From assembly GCA_964019425.1 (NCBI GenBank), contig OZ025835.1:372001-436000 (forward strand): DNA of 64,000 nt, read 5' to 3'. This stretch comes from Flectonema sp. DT1601 (Eukaryota > Euglenozoa > Diplonemea > Diplonemida > Diplonemidae). A model generated the notes under the pieces. It saw only the letters and a program-made list of their open reading frames with translations. It was not told where the DNA came from and ran no database searches. A program made the position numbers and the translations under genes. Shown piece after piece: positions 22,501 through 34,081 of this stretch (positions are counted from its first letter, which is position 1; the number at the start of each line of letters is the position of its first letter).

Positions 22501-24665
22501 GTAGTTGGAGTTGGTGTAGGTGCCGGGGTTGCTGTGGTTGGCGTCGGGGTAGGCGCCGGTGTCGCTGTTGTCGGCGTTGGTGTGGGTGCCGGGGTTGCTG
22601 TTGTCGGCGTTGGTGTAGGTGCTGGCGTCGCTGTGGTTGGAGTTGGCGTAGGTGCTGGTGTTGCTGTTGTCGGCGTCGGGGTAGGCGCCGGTGTCGCTGT
22701 TGTCGGCGTTGGTGTAGGTGCTGGTGTTGCTGTGGTTGGAGTTGGCGTAGGTGCTGGTGTTGCTGTTGTCGGTGTTGGTGTTGGTGTCGGAGTCGCCGTG
22801 GTTGGCGTCGGGGTAGGCGCCGGTGTCGCTGTAGTTGGAGTTGGTGTAGGTGCTGGTGTTGCTGTGGTTGGAGTTGGCGTAGGTGCTGGTGTTGCTGTTG
22901 TCGGCGTTGGTGTGGGTGCCGGGGTTGCTGTTGTCGGCGTTGGTGTAGGTGCTGGTGTTGCTGTGGTTGGAGTTGGCGTAGGTGCTGGTGTTGCTGTTGT
23001 CGGTGTTGGTGTTGGTGCCGGAGTCGCCGTGGTTGGCGTCGGGGTAGGCGCCGGTGTCGCTGTAGTTGGAGTTGGTGTAGGTGCTGGTGTTGCTGTGGTT
23101 GGAGTTGGCGTAGGTGCTGGTGTTGCTGTTGTCGGCGTCGGGGTAGGCGCCGGTGTCGCTGTAGTTGGAGTTGGTGTAGGTGCCGGAGTCGCCGTAGTCG
23201 GTGTAGGCGTGGGTGCTGGTGTCGCTGTAGTTGGAGTTGGTGTGGGTGCCGGGGTCGCCGTGGTTGGAGTTGGTGTTGGCGCCGGAGTCGCTGTAGTTGG
23301 CGTTGGGGTAGGTGCTGGTGTTGCTGTTGTCGGTGTTGGTGTTGGTGCTGGAGTCGCCGTAGTCGGTGTCGGTGTGGGCGCTGGAGTAGGTGCCGGAGTC
23401 GCCGTAGTCGGTGTTGGCGTGGGTGCTGGGGTCGCCGTAGTCGGTGTCGGTGTGGGCGCTGGAGTCGCTGTAGTCGGCGTTGGCGTGGGAGCCGGAGTCG
23501 CTGTGGTCGGCGTTGGTGTGGGTGCTGGAGTAGGTGCCGGAGTCGCCGTAGTCGGTGTTGGCGTGGGAGCCGGAGTCGCCGTAGTCGGTGTTGGTGTGGG
23601 TGCTGGAGTAGGTGCTGGAGTCGCCGTAGTCGGTGTTGGCGTGGGAGCCGGAGTCGCCGTAGTCGGTGTTGGTGTGGGTGCTGGAGTAGGTGCTGGAGTC
23701 GCCGTAGTCGGTGTTGGCGTGGGTGCTGGAGTAGGTGCCGGAGTCGCCGTAGTCGGCGTTGGCGTGGGAGCCGGAGTCGCCGTAGTCGGTGTTGGTGTGG
23801 GTGCTGGAGTCGCCGTAGTCGGTGTTGGCGTGGGAGCCGGAGTCGCCGTAGTCGGTGTTGGCGTGGGTGCTGGAGTAGGTGCCGGAGTCGCCGTAGTCGG
23901 CGTTGGCGTGGGAGCCGGAGTCGCCGTAGTCGGTGTTGGTGTGGGTGCTGGAGTCGCCGTAGTCGGTGTTGGTGTGGGTGCTGGAGTAGGTGCCGGAGTC
24001 GCCGTAGTCGGTGTTGGCGTGGGAGCCGGAGTCGCCGTAGTCGGTGTTGGTGTGGGTGCTGGAGTAGGTGCTGGAGTCGCTGTAGTCGGTGTCGGTGTGG
24101 GTGCTGGAGTGGGTGCCGGGGTCGCCCTAGTCGGTGTTGGCGTGGGTGCTGGAGTAGGTGCCGGAGTAGGCACCGGTGTACTACTTATAAACTTAAAACA
24201 ATAAGGAGCATAACTACTAGAAGCACCCATAACTGAAGTAATCGCACCAGTTCCAGCCCCTGCATTATAATCCGAGTTAGAAACTGAGATTGAAACATCC
24301 GTGTCAACGACATACAAACAAAAACTTTTTGAAGAAATAAAAGTCACACCAAGCACAGAAGCATAACCAGCAGCACCACTAAGACAAACAGCCTCAGTAA
24401 CAGAAGAAGTTAACATGTAGTAGCTGTATGAATTACTACTTGAGTCAACACAGAAACCAGAACCCAGGCTTTCATAACCTCTACAATAACCAGTACAGTC
24501 TTCTGCTGACTGTTCAGCATAAGCATAATTACTACTACAAGTCATGCATGCTGACGATAAAGCAGCACTGCAAGTAGCACAACCAGTACTACACCCAGAA
24601 GAGGTCGAGCTCACACAACCTCCAACAATTCCTACGAGTCCAATGGCGGCGACCCATCTCAGCAT
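16560..24665 (-). CDS. polycystin-1-like receptor with Thr/Pro stalk, GPS-like site and C2 domain
   Basis: A single uninterrupted frame of 2,701 residues. A signal peptide ([16 protein letters not shown]) is followed by a small Cys-rich head, then about 700 residues of Thr/Pro/Ala repeats, a globular ectodomain, and a GAIN/GPS-like segment (about 1490-1580) with two Cys and a C-terminal [11 protein letters not shown]. The latter resembles the HLTxF end of GPS sites but lacks the usual His-Leu-Thr cleavage triad. After the first helix (about 1600-1625, [15 protein letters not shown] then DKKRDRE) comes a long cytosolic loop. [20 protein letters not shown] opens a polycystin-type helix pair (about 2120-2175). 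A C2-like domain (about 2195-2325, [16 protein letters not shown]) replaces the usual place of a loop, and about 10 helices end the protein. [12 protein letters not shown] resembles the QPLKV segment of polycystin-1. The PKD2-type channel part is absent. It probably acts in adhesion or mechanosensation at the cell surface (inference). Confidence 0.78.
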   Translation of the reverse strand: MLRWVAAIGLVGIVGGCVSSTSSGCSTGCATCSAALSSACMTCSSNYAYAEQSAEDCTGYCRGYESLGSGFCVDSSSNSYSYYMLTSSVTEAVCLSGAAGYASVLGVTFISSKSFCLYVVDTDVSISVSNSDYNAGAGTGAITSVMGASSSYAPYCFKFISSTPVPTPAPTPAPTPTPTRATPAPTPAPTPTPTTATPAPTPAPTPTPTTATPAPTPTPTTATPAPTPAPTPTPTTATPAPTPTPTTATPAPTPTPTTATPAPTPAPTPTPTTATPAPTPTPTTATPAPTPTPTTATPAPTPTPTTATPAPTPAPTPTPTTATPAPTPAPTPTPTTATPAPTPTPTTATPAPTPAPTPTPTTATPAPTPTPTTATPAPTPAPTPTPTTATPAPTPTPTTATPAPTPTPTTATPAPTPTPTTATPAPTPAPTPTPTTATPAPTPTPTTATPAPTPTPTTATPAPTPTPTTATPAPTPTPTTATPAPTPTPTTATPAPTPTPTTATPAPTPTPTTATPAPTPTPTTATPAPTPTPTTATPAPTPTPTTATPAPTPTPTTATPAPTPTPTTATPAPTPTPTTATPAPTPTPTTATPAPTPTPTTATPAPTPTPTTATPAPTPTPTTATPTPTPTPTTATPAPTPTPTTATPAPTPTPTTATPAPTPTPTTATPAPTPTPTTATPAPTPTPTTATPAPTPTPTTATPAPTPTPTTATPAPTPTPTTATPAPTPAPTPTPTTATPAPTPTPTTATPTSAPTPTPTATPTSAPTPTPTATPTSAPTPTPTATPTSAPTPTPTVTPTSAPTPVPPTQPPTAVPPTAIPTAAPPTAVPTSVPLTAVPTPAPTQVPTPPPTAVPTSITTSAPTATPTAVPSTSTPTALPTSAPPTPQPTPYPTSGTTNSLVIGISLTGTSLDAILSNLGVLTSSLDTAIKSSTPSVCQSICESSGSVCYSCTGVRQLREIITLATGFGIQFQVSSAMTMVSVEAAISANSAAIISSTGATFSGTTVNQQVVVPPTPAPTIAVVVPLIEDCKASQISKVVLYDNTVTPSVVNSEFDFYILDSAGVTEMSFMVSGRFTHFASRLVDLSTPPGCTIINKETQSMLVVIDVFFNPTEIDPVAFPSAFSKIEEAFYQTSHIQGAHSTSAGLHVSCTSHQNPVRVTYMPISNSSMLFSVKYASQKLITCDIGGIAIIHIATPSSNEVVFNLPSQIEIGDFITINHTDWHLTEQSSLHYCSLINGKTVRTGIKPSYPIGPLPGGVHNITSGLCNVKSGVIIDVVKMSGMVKVLVPQNATIAATAAQGLASKVKESIIGDKHSSEDTSSEIELASRALDSLVDVVATNGSQSQLTDILGAVDVISSVAAEVPSNGVQSSSSQSVLDLSDKIASSLIESTGEDISFVGTSLRLDVITAPVDSTEPVQLTTLMNTSITLPNLDSGTRISVTSTDPKLFPKPTNETTASDIIRIKASSNASGTITMVMEFAIEEKYLYPYPCSISTRMFNETSGEWEEGDLIDLPDSVQTLLNDSEINTTNPSCSEIADSSSSGNTHRRRIVILNAASNGNTSTVKSTSKLGTVAAFIGSDIFPSTNIEQIISFKGFKNFSTENIPTFVSVLGVYILFYAAMFGGFLFDKKRDRELQERNIILMQQKAENRSVKVLSPFFKEGLFTPTTSSFGSPRAMLDTSAKEITADNNTNNEETQPCNLVLEGKLSCDSLSSISQGHIKEQEYDKSNQDFNDIEVSQPPMRRRADILSGSNYGEVECRLLHDALYSDHVDESHVRQIFSSVNDNCKRVQLVRQYRTAYQQDLMQSLKERSSAALIHEITQQFVENGVHWDMDGGVLGPEELSEKLYSLIKGTPIDDVAILYLLQEIKSNRSWILMVAQYENRNNKPIFQDIEDELPKNLIDKMKSVIAENGVSWMPSDEAIGIHKSIDKIEQDTLLAVARLCSDNSSRLSNFTLKSPFNNSLDLIHQSTVTSEVNDRSDGEFSPGKQHVNHPLIPPDPDSVDTNEGNSLNDYLQVQVASNSPTASDATSTQDAFIPCSKKPPPLEVITPRKSSFCTSPRFNSESASHANLVDGSVAPEKQSCCQKMRRGLNSVAHTLSAHIWLCFFFRRAGQTYTRPQRLMVLLSAISSVFFVCVLFSGQKGNATLPKKIAVGVMAALMMMPTTVVVGLLFKRAKKLHAIAWKWMGEDPYPNYPKLGMLTVRIPEARDLPCDVDCMGNKDIPDAYVTAVSENRIWKSKTVWDDCDPIFDATQFVTYTIRNHDLQNTALIVCLIDDESDEAQPDTELCRVTMKWSSIIKMLIHDDTDAVASLDTWIKCDGGKGSVRVLVEFVQYLSPEFDSVSHKKWWTDKLEAERELEAEQGTPLAGGDVPEIKENMSIWQRAKANRAQSLRFIAFLFVLHLGAAILLGYKKFWWLVVGTFVLLSTATYFLQLKRAAMILTMAFGLYGCVYVAISGHPEIGIALGYLWIMMVVCLWVNKTKPLFLPHCMVLFWSVHLAIIICLYYDISVVLGVLSTFLQLGIAGILYKFAFLRIGRGHTISGLYMALWGLHLFVVLVTTKPDNVGMTESWLAPLVFTLVGWLVILRSYQVKRGGLIPQQLPHWVTYIAYVLAGTIQTATLTMFLSMALEWDQENSEKFIVQTVVAFLQDILFNEPFKLLVLAYAGPILKTLSKSFAGKAIGTFLQATGIKAFFVALFA
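22000..24185 (-). repeat. 33-bp minisatellite coding [11 protein letters not shown] units
   Basis: About 60 tandem units of 33 bp, with some 45-bp variants (an extra TPAP) and, at the low-coordinate end, a block of [10 protein letters not shown] units. They encode the extracellular Thr/Pro stalk of the polycystin-like protein. Third codon positions vary a great deal between units while the amino acids hardly change. The plus strand therefore shows a false 697-codon Gly/Val frame. Confidence 0.92.
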
Positions 24666-25150
24666 GGAATGCCCTTACCACCTGTTGGGAGAGTTACTTT
24701 AGTTAAATAATTGAAAAAGAGCAATTGCTTTAAATACAAAGGCAATTCATCTATAAACACATTTATTATATAACTGCAACAAAAGAAGGTGATGAGTAAT
24801 TGAAATTCAGTAATCAAAAAGTGCATCAAAGACTTGTGAAGCGAACGTCAGAACAAACAAAAAAAAGAACCGAAACTTACATTAACTAATTGGTAAAATC
24901 TATCTCTAAGCTGTATTACAAGAAAAGGGGAAAACTTGGAATGCGCTGCTTCCTTTTGATTTCTTTTTTTTTTTTTTTTTCCCTTTTCACTTATTTTTAT
25001 TCCCCACACACAATATGATTCACTATATATATAAGAAGCGTTATCGCCTCACGTGTATGTAAAAAACTGAAAAAAAAAACACTCAGAGACTGCTGAGTTC
25101 ATTCGCTGGAGCAAACCAGAGAATACGATCAACTACCCAACTGTTGCAAA
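24666..25150. other. gene-free spacer
   Basis: About 485 bp separating the cadherin-like and polycystin-like genes, with one T run (24964-24980) and a TATATATA stretch near 25025. A pyrimidine-rich CTCTCCCAACAG ends 16 nt upstream of the polycystin-like ATG. Nothing else is supportable. Confidence 0.6.
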
Positions 25151-28100
25151 TCAATAAAATTGCGGTTGTTGATCAGGAGGAGGAAATTCATTATTTAAGG
25201 GATTCGAATTAACTTGTCCACCACTATTCGGTTGTAGTAGTTCGTTACTCCCTCCGCTGTTGTTTTTGACTGCATCGTTTGTTTGATTGTTTGTTTTTGA
25301 TTGTTGAGGTTTTTGTGCTTTATTCTTATTATAGAAGTACCAACCTACAGCAGCCGCTATGAGAACAGCTGCTGCTACTGCAGCGACAATTGCGATGATG
25401 GTACCAGTTCCAATACTTCCTCCAGATGAAGGAGGGATTGTTTGACTGTTTGGGTTTGAAACACAAACATTTACAGTTCTATCCCAAACACAACCTGGGA
25501 ATAGTAATTCACAAGCTGCTGCTGATTGTGCAGACAAACACGCATTTGCCGAAACTGGTGCAACGCTATTCGTATTCTCAGAATACCTAACAGACACTGC
25601 ATCGTGAGGTTTTATATTCAAAGATTGTCTCATCGCTGAACGAGTTGAATCACTTGCTAAGTCAAGAAGACTATTCGTAGCAATCAACTGAGGCTTGTCA
25701 TTTAACAAAGAAAGAGTTACTTCACCACCAACAGAAGTTTCTGTTGTACTAATCACCTGAATAGAACTATCAGGTATATTGAGAGCCGCAGCCAAACTTG
25801 CTTTCCAATTTGGAATGTTCAAACTGCTAACAGCAACATCCAAAGCCACAGTAACTATACTATCCGTGTCACTTTGTGGATTACCAGCATTGGTAGGAAC
25901 AACTACTATAAGTAATAATAATTCCGCTGTTGACGATTGTCCCGTTTGTTTGTTTTGAGCCCTTAAACTGTACAGAGCCTGACCCCTAGCACCAACAGCA
26001 GGAGTAAGAGTTATAATACCCATGTCATTTATAAAAGGTAAGACACCTCCTGAGAACAGAGCTGCTGCTGTCGTTGCTAACTGTGAGCTTGCGGGTGTTA
26101 AAGTGTAAACATTAGTACCATCAGCATTAGTGATAAGTTGAGTTTCAAATGGTGTAAGAGAACCAGGATTTGGAACAACGATAGCCAACTGTGACGTTAC
26201 TATTATCGGAATGGTGCTTCCGGCAGTCGGTGAAATACTAATTTGAAATGCCAACACAGTACTACCCACAACAGGAATTCCATCATCAAAGGCCTGCGCT
26301 GTACAATCAGCAGTACTTGATCTATTGGGAGCTGCTGAGAATTGAAGTTCTCCTTGTGATGTTATCCTCGGAAATACATTAAACAAGTCACCCGGCATAC
26401 AAGTTACTTCAAACCGAACATTTTGACCAACCTCATTAGGAGGTCCCACCGATACATCAGTCGCAAAACTCCTCACTGAAACTAATGATGTGATCCCACC
26501 ATTTGAAGGAACTGCACTTGAGAGAATAAATGAAGGGGCATCATTGACACCCACTACCTGGAACTCTAGAAACTGTCTATTTAAAACTGTTTCTGAAGTA
26601 CCACTCAATCCGACAGCAGAGACAGTTATAAGAGCAGTACCAAAAGCATCAGGAGTCAGAGAGTATGAGAAATGTCTTCCATCCAATACCTGAAGAGGGG
26701 TAGCAAACAGTCCTGGGGTGTCACTACTAATTCTAATAACGAAGCTACTGTTAGCATCAATTGGTGTTATGAAATTTTGAATCGTCCGCGAAGGAGAATC
26801 CTCCTGCACTGAAAGTCTTGACTCTGACAGTGTAAATACTCCATTATTAGTTGTGGGTGACAATGCTACTTGTAAGTTTATAGTCTGAGGCAAAGATGTA
26901 TCAGACCCTCCATTAGCGGTACCACCACTATCACGAAGTGTAATTCTAACAGCTGTTGAATACTGAAAGGCCTGAGATGGGTTTCTACCATTCGACGAAA
27001 TAGCAACATGGAGTTCCCCTTCACTATTTAGAAATACCTCTACACTCGGATGAATAGTCTCGGCTATGGCTGTAAATTCTATTGTTTGATGATCTTCATT
27101 AACAGCTCCCTTTGACACTGAAGTAGTCAACTGTGTAAACGAATTACTTCTATTTATTATCACTAAATTATTAGGTCGTCTGTATAAGGTGTTTATGACA
27201 AACGTCGGTGGATCATTCACAGCTAAAATTTCAATCGGGATTTCCGCTACAAAAGGAGCATTTAATAAGCCGTCTGATAAAGTCGTAGTTACGATAAGAG
27301 AACCGTATCCATTCTGTTGTAATTGAGTAATGGAAATATCACCACTTTGAGTTGAAATTGAAATGTCAGTGCTACTGATAAGAACTGGTTGTGATGATGT
27401 CACAATGAAGTTCAATCCATTCAGCCCGTCATTAAACATTTCCCAAGGATTTCCTGGAGTGATATCTGTCAACCAATTTCGTATAACAATCGGTTGAGCT
27501 TGATCTTCCAAGATTTCAATATTTGAATTACCAACAGGAATAGAATAACTCGGCGGATCATTAACAGCTGTAACAGTAATACTAACAGTGTAATCTCGAG
27601 TGTTACTTCCACCACGAAGAGTGTTGCCAGAGTCTGTTAGAGATATTGTAACGCGTTCTTGACCATAGGCGTTTGGTTTTAATGTAAATGTTAGATCACC
27701 TGTTATCGCAGAAACCGAAAATTCTGAAAACAAAGTACCAGAACCCAGCGTCTCATCAGTATTTCTAGTCACGGAAACAGACACTATAGTTTGAGTGTCT
27801 ATTTCATCTCGAGGACCCACCATTGCTGCACCACCTCCCCAGTTCCTTTCCACAAAATTTGAAGCTGAAGTACTGTCCTCAGCAACTTGTAATGTCATCC
27901 ACCTGACATTAGGAAAAAACGGAGCATCATTAACAGGAAGAACATCAATAGTGAAAGTATCAATGCGAGCAAGACAGTTCGGAGTAGATATCCCACTCAC
28001 TCTAACACAAACATAATATATAAACACCCCTGATACATTAGCTGCAGAGGTATATTGTAGTGTCGTAAAATCGTTTATAAGAACAGGTTGGGATGAAAAC

Positions 28101-31100
28101 GAAGACGATGAATCAGCTACGATGGGTAACAGCTCAACAGTTATGGTAGCGCGGTTTACAGTTCCGCTGTTCAGATTCATGAATTGGGTTATTGAAACCG
28201 GAGGAGCATCCTCATTACTAATAACATTATCATTCAGAATAGTTGTCGTTACAAAAGATGCCACCTCTGGTATTACAACTTGAACTACACATGTCGCAAC
28301 ACTGGTTTGTCCTATTTCATCTTGGAGTCCGATTGTGATTTGAGCTGTACCTCCAACGTATGCATCTTGAATACAAAACTGTAAAGATATATCTTCCATT
28401 CCATTCCTTGGTGGGTTTGGTATAATTAACATTGGAGCAGATGAGAACGCAATCGAATCATAGACGACAGTTGAAGTAACTCTTTCAGTCAAATCTTCTG
28501 CAGTACTACCTGCAGTTACTGATGTTGCCCATCCGGTTATAATTCCATTACTTGGATTGGTAGCACAATTACTGTGTTGAGTTCTGTTGATTGTAATGGT
28601 GCGAACTCCACATCCCAAGACTGGTCTTAAATTAGATCTCACCAATGAGAGAGTTACGTCTATTGGAGTACTTTGATCAACTCCTCCTCTTTCAGTTCCA
28701 CCATTATCAAGTGCAACAATCTGAAGTGGAATTTCAATATCATTCTGTAAAACAAAGCCAGTCGGACTCGTCACAATAAATTCATCAGTTGTTGGATCAA
28801 CTGAAGCCTGTAATCCCAATCCACCTAATAAGTTTAAACTGCCTCTTTCTGTGACTTGAATATTTGTAATTCTTTGAGTTGTTTCAAATGGACCAACAAG
28901 TTTGTTTGTTATGAAGTTTGGTTCAGTCATCGTAGCTGCAGCTGGAAGTGTGATGACTGTTTTTGATGTAGTCAATGAAGGCATATCATTGACGGGTATA
29001 ATGTTGATATTAAAAGTGTCTTGTGCACAACAATCATTAGCATTCGGTAACCCATTGCTCAACGTGCACGTCATAACAGCTAATCCGAACCTATTCGGGG
29101 CTGGAGTGAATGTCAGAGTTCCAGTAATAGCTGATATAGAAACCGCACCAGAAATATCAAATAATTCCGGCCTGTCAGGAACACAACTGAAACTAGGAAC
29201 ACCGTTGTTATTTCTTAAATTAATATTTGTAGCCCATTGAGTATCAACATTCCTACCTGAATCTTCGAGAACTGAAATATCTCTTCCCTTTGTAAATGAT
29301 GGATTCCTACCAACTGAACTTGATAATCTAACAAGGAGCTGTACGGTTCTTTCATTCTCACCTGGACAGCTGGGAGTACCACCTGAGACTGGAGCATTAT
29401 CCGTAACAGTTATTGATAAAGGGAAGAAAACATCGAGTAAGTTGGATGAGAATTGATTTGAATTCAGAGGATTTAAACTAGCAGTCAATATCCCTGATCC
29501 CATACTTATTGTTGGCAGTATTTGAAACAGAGACGCGAAGTTCGAATCAGGTACGACTCTTATACTTGCTATATTCTGTTCAGCAGTTTCTCCTGGTCCA
29601 GGTGATAATGTTAATGGATCAATCACTGGTACAGTAGAAGTATATGTACAAGCGGTATCACCAGCATTCTCACATGCAGGTATTGTTAGTCTGTCGTTAA
29701 GAATAGTGACTACTGGAGGATCGTTTCTTCCTTTTATTTGAATTTGAAAAGTCATCGTGGCAACTGCTCCCAAATTATCAGTTACTTGCAGAGTAACATC
29801 AGTATTCCCGAATTGATTAGGGCCGGGTGTGAATGTTAGGACACCGTCATTTGATACAGCTGGTTGTACTGCAAATAACTGTTTTTGGTTTGTTGTTTGT
29901 TGTTTGTTGTTGCTGTTATGTATGACAATTAATTTGATAAAATAAACACACCGTAGCATCCGTTACAGTTGTTGTAACTGCCTGGATAGTCTGATCAGTA
30001 AGTTCATCTCCTGGTCCTGGTGTTATTTGAGCAAAATTCGGATAAAAATGTTGATTTGAGTCTTCACAAATGACCAATGGACTAAAACCAGTACCCAGAA
30101 CTATGAGAGGAGGATCATTTATAGGAACTACACGAATAATAAAAGGAAATTGATTAGTGTCTGATCCAATACAACCATTCGGTGAGACTCCTCCTCCAGT
30201 GTCGGTAGCCGTGACTAATACGGTTGAGTCTCCGTACTCATTTGGTTCTATTTCAAAACACAGCTCACTATTCGGACGTGTATTTGAAAAAGTTGGCTCA
30301 CCTCCAGTAACAAATATATCCCTTGGGTTTGATGATGTCGTTAAGGTGACAATTTCACTTGTTGAGTCACCAGTTCCCTGGTTTATATTTCTTAAAAAGT
30401 CCATTAAACAAGTTCTTCCTGTATCTTCGTTGACTTGAACCAGTGGGATGTTAATGAAATGTGTTTGTAGAACAGCTGATGCAGCACAACCACCAAGAGT
30501 AGTGTAACTAGGACAGTTGGTATACAGTAAACATCCAACACCAGTTTGAAAAGTGAAGCACTGACATGTCGCAGTACCTCGACAGGTTGCCGTACAAGCA
30601 GCAACAGTAGTACCAGACACAACACCACCAAGTAGTGGTGCTGTGTTAGGACATTGAACAGCAGCAGAGTACTCAGTAAGAGTTGTAATCGCGGGATTTA
30701 TTTCAACATTCGGAGGATCGTTGACGTCAATAATCGTCACAGGAACATTCCTCACGAATTCTGATACCCCTGGAGGATTACCTCCGTCATTTAGTTCAAC
30801 AATCAGTTCTGTTGTTCCACTTCTACCTGGTGCTGGAGTGTACGTCAGAATACCTGTTGAATATTATAATTACATTTATAACAGACATTAGAGAATACAT
30901 CAAAGAGAATAAATAATAAAATCATACCTGCCGCATCTATCTGTGGTTGAACCAAGAATAACGAAGTGTCATATCCCCTCACTGTAAATGTGAAAGCTTG
31001 ATTTTCTGGAGGAAGAAGTTCATTGTCAGCACAAGAAGCAGCAGACGGCATATTCTGTCCAGGAAGACCACCAATGCAAAGGTTGAGAGCGAATTGTTCG

Positions 31101-33301
31101 CTGTATGGCACATCTTCACAACTGAGTACACCAGGTGTCGCAGGATAAAAGAAAGGAGGATCATTAATACTATTTATTGTAATGCAGAGTTGAGGCGGCC
31201 ATGGATCTCCTGGTGACCAAAACTGTGATGCCTGTGCTGGAGGATTTGCCGTATCATCACCACCGTCATTAGTACCTCCATCGTCCCTAAGGACTACAGT
31301 ACATGTTGTGCATCCAGGAGTAGTGAATTGATTAAGTGCTGGTCTGAAGGTTAAATCACCAGTCACGGGATCTACAGCTGGTTGGATTTCAAATTTCGTA
31401 TCATCACCACAAGTAAGAACAAAAGTTATTGTTTGATCTCTTTCACATCCAGCAGCATCTGGAATAGGACCAGCAGATATCTGAGTTGCCCATCCTGGTA
31501 GTCGATAGTCACCAGAGTCTTCATCCACTACAATATTTAACATCCCAGGTATGAATACAGGAGGGTCATTTACTGGTGTTATTGTCAGCTCAAAGGATTC
31601 AGTTTGTGAAATGAAACAACCGCTTCCAGACTCACCACCGTCATCACGAGCTGTTATAGTGACTGTTGTCCTTCCGCATGCGTTTGGTTTTAATACGAAA
31701 TTTACATCTCTTTGAAGATTTGGTTTTGCAAAAGCGGCATTCGCTGCAGTTCCACATTGACCAGTTCTTGGAACCCATGCGACACAAGGTGATGCTTGGA
31801 CCTCAAGGAAGAGTTCAGGATTATCTACCGTTACGTCGAAATAAATACTTTGATATGGATGTTCCATCCACCCTCCATGTTCAATATCAAATAACCAATT
31901 GTTTAGAGTACATCCGGTATTTTGGTACACAGGACAGCAACAAGACCCGAGATTATTTAAACAGCCCTGAAACCCAACAGATGGTTGATCAGTACAAGCA
32001 GTCTGAGGGGATCCTGTGCAGGTTGGAGAATCTTCTAAGATAGTAGCATCACCACGAGTTTTAAATGAAGGGCAGTCATTGACAGGTTCGATATAAATGC
32101 AGGCTGGTTGAGTGGCGGACTCATCGCAGGGAGTGGTGTCGCAGCCGTCTTGGCAATTGCAGCTGTTTGGAAGGATGTATGAAAGCCCGTCATCTTCAAC
32201 TCGTACATTATAACAAATCCACCCCCAGTGATCTTCTGAAGGTTTTGCTTCTAATCGTCCGTGTGCTCCTCCTGATCTCGTGTCATCCCAACATCTGACG
32301 TTACACTGTTGTGCCTGGTCAACAATTGGTGGCATACCTGTTCTAGGACAAGTTGGACATCTCTGAGGTATACCTGTACACCGAGGTCCACCACCTAAGT
32401 TTGGTAGAGCTGGTTGAATCGGATTTGTAATTGTGTTTAAAGTACCTGGCCACTTACACCAATACCTTCCTTGAACTTCTTGAATTGGACAATTACCTGA
32501 AACACCCTGCCAGTTAGCTCCAGCACACATATTTGCCTGAGTGTTAGTTGTTGAACAAGAAGGTTCCTCTTGTTGATTCTCACAAGTGTTGGGGATTCTA
32601 TTACCGGCAGGGTCTTCTGGCCATTGACGACCTCCACCAGCACAACCGACACCTGTGCCTCCACCAGGACAGTTGGCAATAGGAGCGACGTTCATAAGTC
32701 GACGAGTTGCAAGAGGTCCTCTTTCAAAGTAAGTATTTGGATCGTTATCAGGAGCTGGAGGTGTTACTCTTGGAATTCCTCCGTTAACCAAACACGGATC
32801 TGGATTTGGTAATTGAGGATTTCCATTCAGAAACCTAAACAGTAAATCCTGAACATCTCCGTTACAATCAGACACTCCACATGCCCAGTAGTCACCGTTT
32901 TGTAACTCCCCCTGATCTTCAAACATCTGAGTAGTTATAGATCTTGGAGGCAGTGTAAACTCTGGTCTGTGATTAGCTTCAATAGCGTTAATAATATGAC
33001 CTTGCGATTCGAATTGACGTCTTTTCGTGTTGGTTGCTAATCTCAAGACACTTTTTGGAAATCCAATCACCTCACCATCGTCCATCAGTAAACCAATATA
33101 GTCATCAGCAATGTGTACAACATTACCTTGTTTTCCTAAATACTTCCTCATGTGATCTTCCCATTGTAGTAATTTCTTTTTTGATAGGATCGATAATTCT
33201 CCTCTTACTTTGGCTTCACTTCTATCGACTTCAATCAACTTCCCTTGTCGCCATTGCTGCTGTTCAGCTGCCAGTAGCAGCGTCACAACGAACCAGAACA
33301 T
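25151..33301 (-). CDS. giant cadherin-like (tandem NDPP repeat) type I membrane protein, three exons
   Basis: Exons 33301-30928, 30853-29952 and 29878-25151 join across 74-bp and 73-bp GT-AG introns in phases 1 and 0, giving 2,667 residues. The first junction rebuilds the repeat motif GILTYTPAPG and the second gives ATLFAVQPAV, which supports both. A signal peptide (MFWFVVTLLLAA) is followed by about 100 charged residues, a Cys/Trp-rich region (about 150-420), and at least 11 repeats of about 95-150 residues. Each repeat carries a VNDPP-type motif, an EDS motif and a GxLxFxPxPNxxG strand. These are cadherin-like/tandem-95 repeats, calcium-binding adhesion modules common in bacteria and unicellular eukaryotes. 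Near the C-terminus come a Cys-containing segment, one membrane helix (IIAIVAAVAAAVLIAAAVGW) and a cytosolic tail rich in Asn/Gln that ends PPPDQQPQFY. A likely role is cell or substrate adhesion. An acceptor-like ATTCACACAG ends 10 nt before the ATG. Confidence 0.88.
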
Positions 33302-34081
33302 CTGTTACATACTGTGTGAATACAAAATAAAAAATAAAAATTATAAAAACACATCGACAACAACACCAATTGCAAAACCAACAGACCCCCACCAGTAAAA
33401 TATTAATATCGGCAGGCAGTTGAGTAAGTTTTGAATTATATCTTGACAGCTCCTCTTTATGAGGTCCGGAAGTTATGAAAAATATTTTGAAAAGGGAGAA
33501 AAACACTCTCGTCATCAAAGGCAATAAGTAAGATAAACAAAGTCATGCAGGAGGCGATAAAGAGCTTTCTATCTCTCCATTTGTTCAACTACTGGTTTGT
33601 CTTGTTAATGCTTCACATAATTCGAGTGATTAATTTGGGAAGGGTTGACAAAAAAAAAAACAAAAAAAAAAAAAAGGAAATATAAATAGACACCACAAGA
33701 ATTCTTTTTGAAAAAAGGTTTTTTTTGAAAAGGTTTTTTTTTAAGTATATCAACAGGGTCATTATACATTGGACACCCGTCACAGTGAGAACAATAAAGG
33801 AGGCAATAAACACGATGCCGAATAAGGAAAACACGGATTTTTCTTCAAACAAAAAGAAGACCCTTACCTCGGTTAATAATAAGAGCTTTTTATTTGGGGA
33901 AACAGAGAGTGCTCAGGGGAATAGAATAGGAAGTGGATGGTATATAGGGCTCGTGGTGTCTTTTTAGATTTTCAATATAAAAAACAAAAAAAAAAAAATA
34001 TAAAAGTAAAACAATAATAATAAATTCGTTTGATTGACCTGTTAAAAAAAACAGTTAACAAAGACAAGCAGCGGATTCCGC
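33302..34081. other. diverged 3' flank of Na/Pi copy A; no gene
   Basis: Parts of this stretch align weakly with the 3' flanks of copies B and C (for example 33540-33640 with 38925-39025, and 33810-33880 with 39170-39240). It therefore belongs to the same ancestral tandem unit but is much more diverged than the coding sequence. Similarity to B and C becomes near perfect abruptly at about 34078, just outside the stop codon. No separate gene is supportable. Confidence 0.6.

Noticed and set aside
22111-24236. Two very long plus-strand frames (Gly/Val-rich and Cys/Arg-rich)
   Set aside because: They are reverse-strand readings of the 33-bp Thr/Pro minisatellite in the polycystin-like gene. The minus frame has signal peptide, domains and membrane helices, and the plus frames have none.
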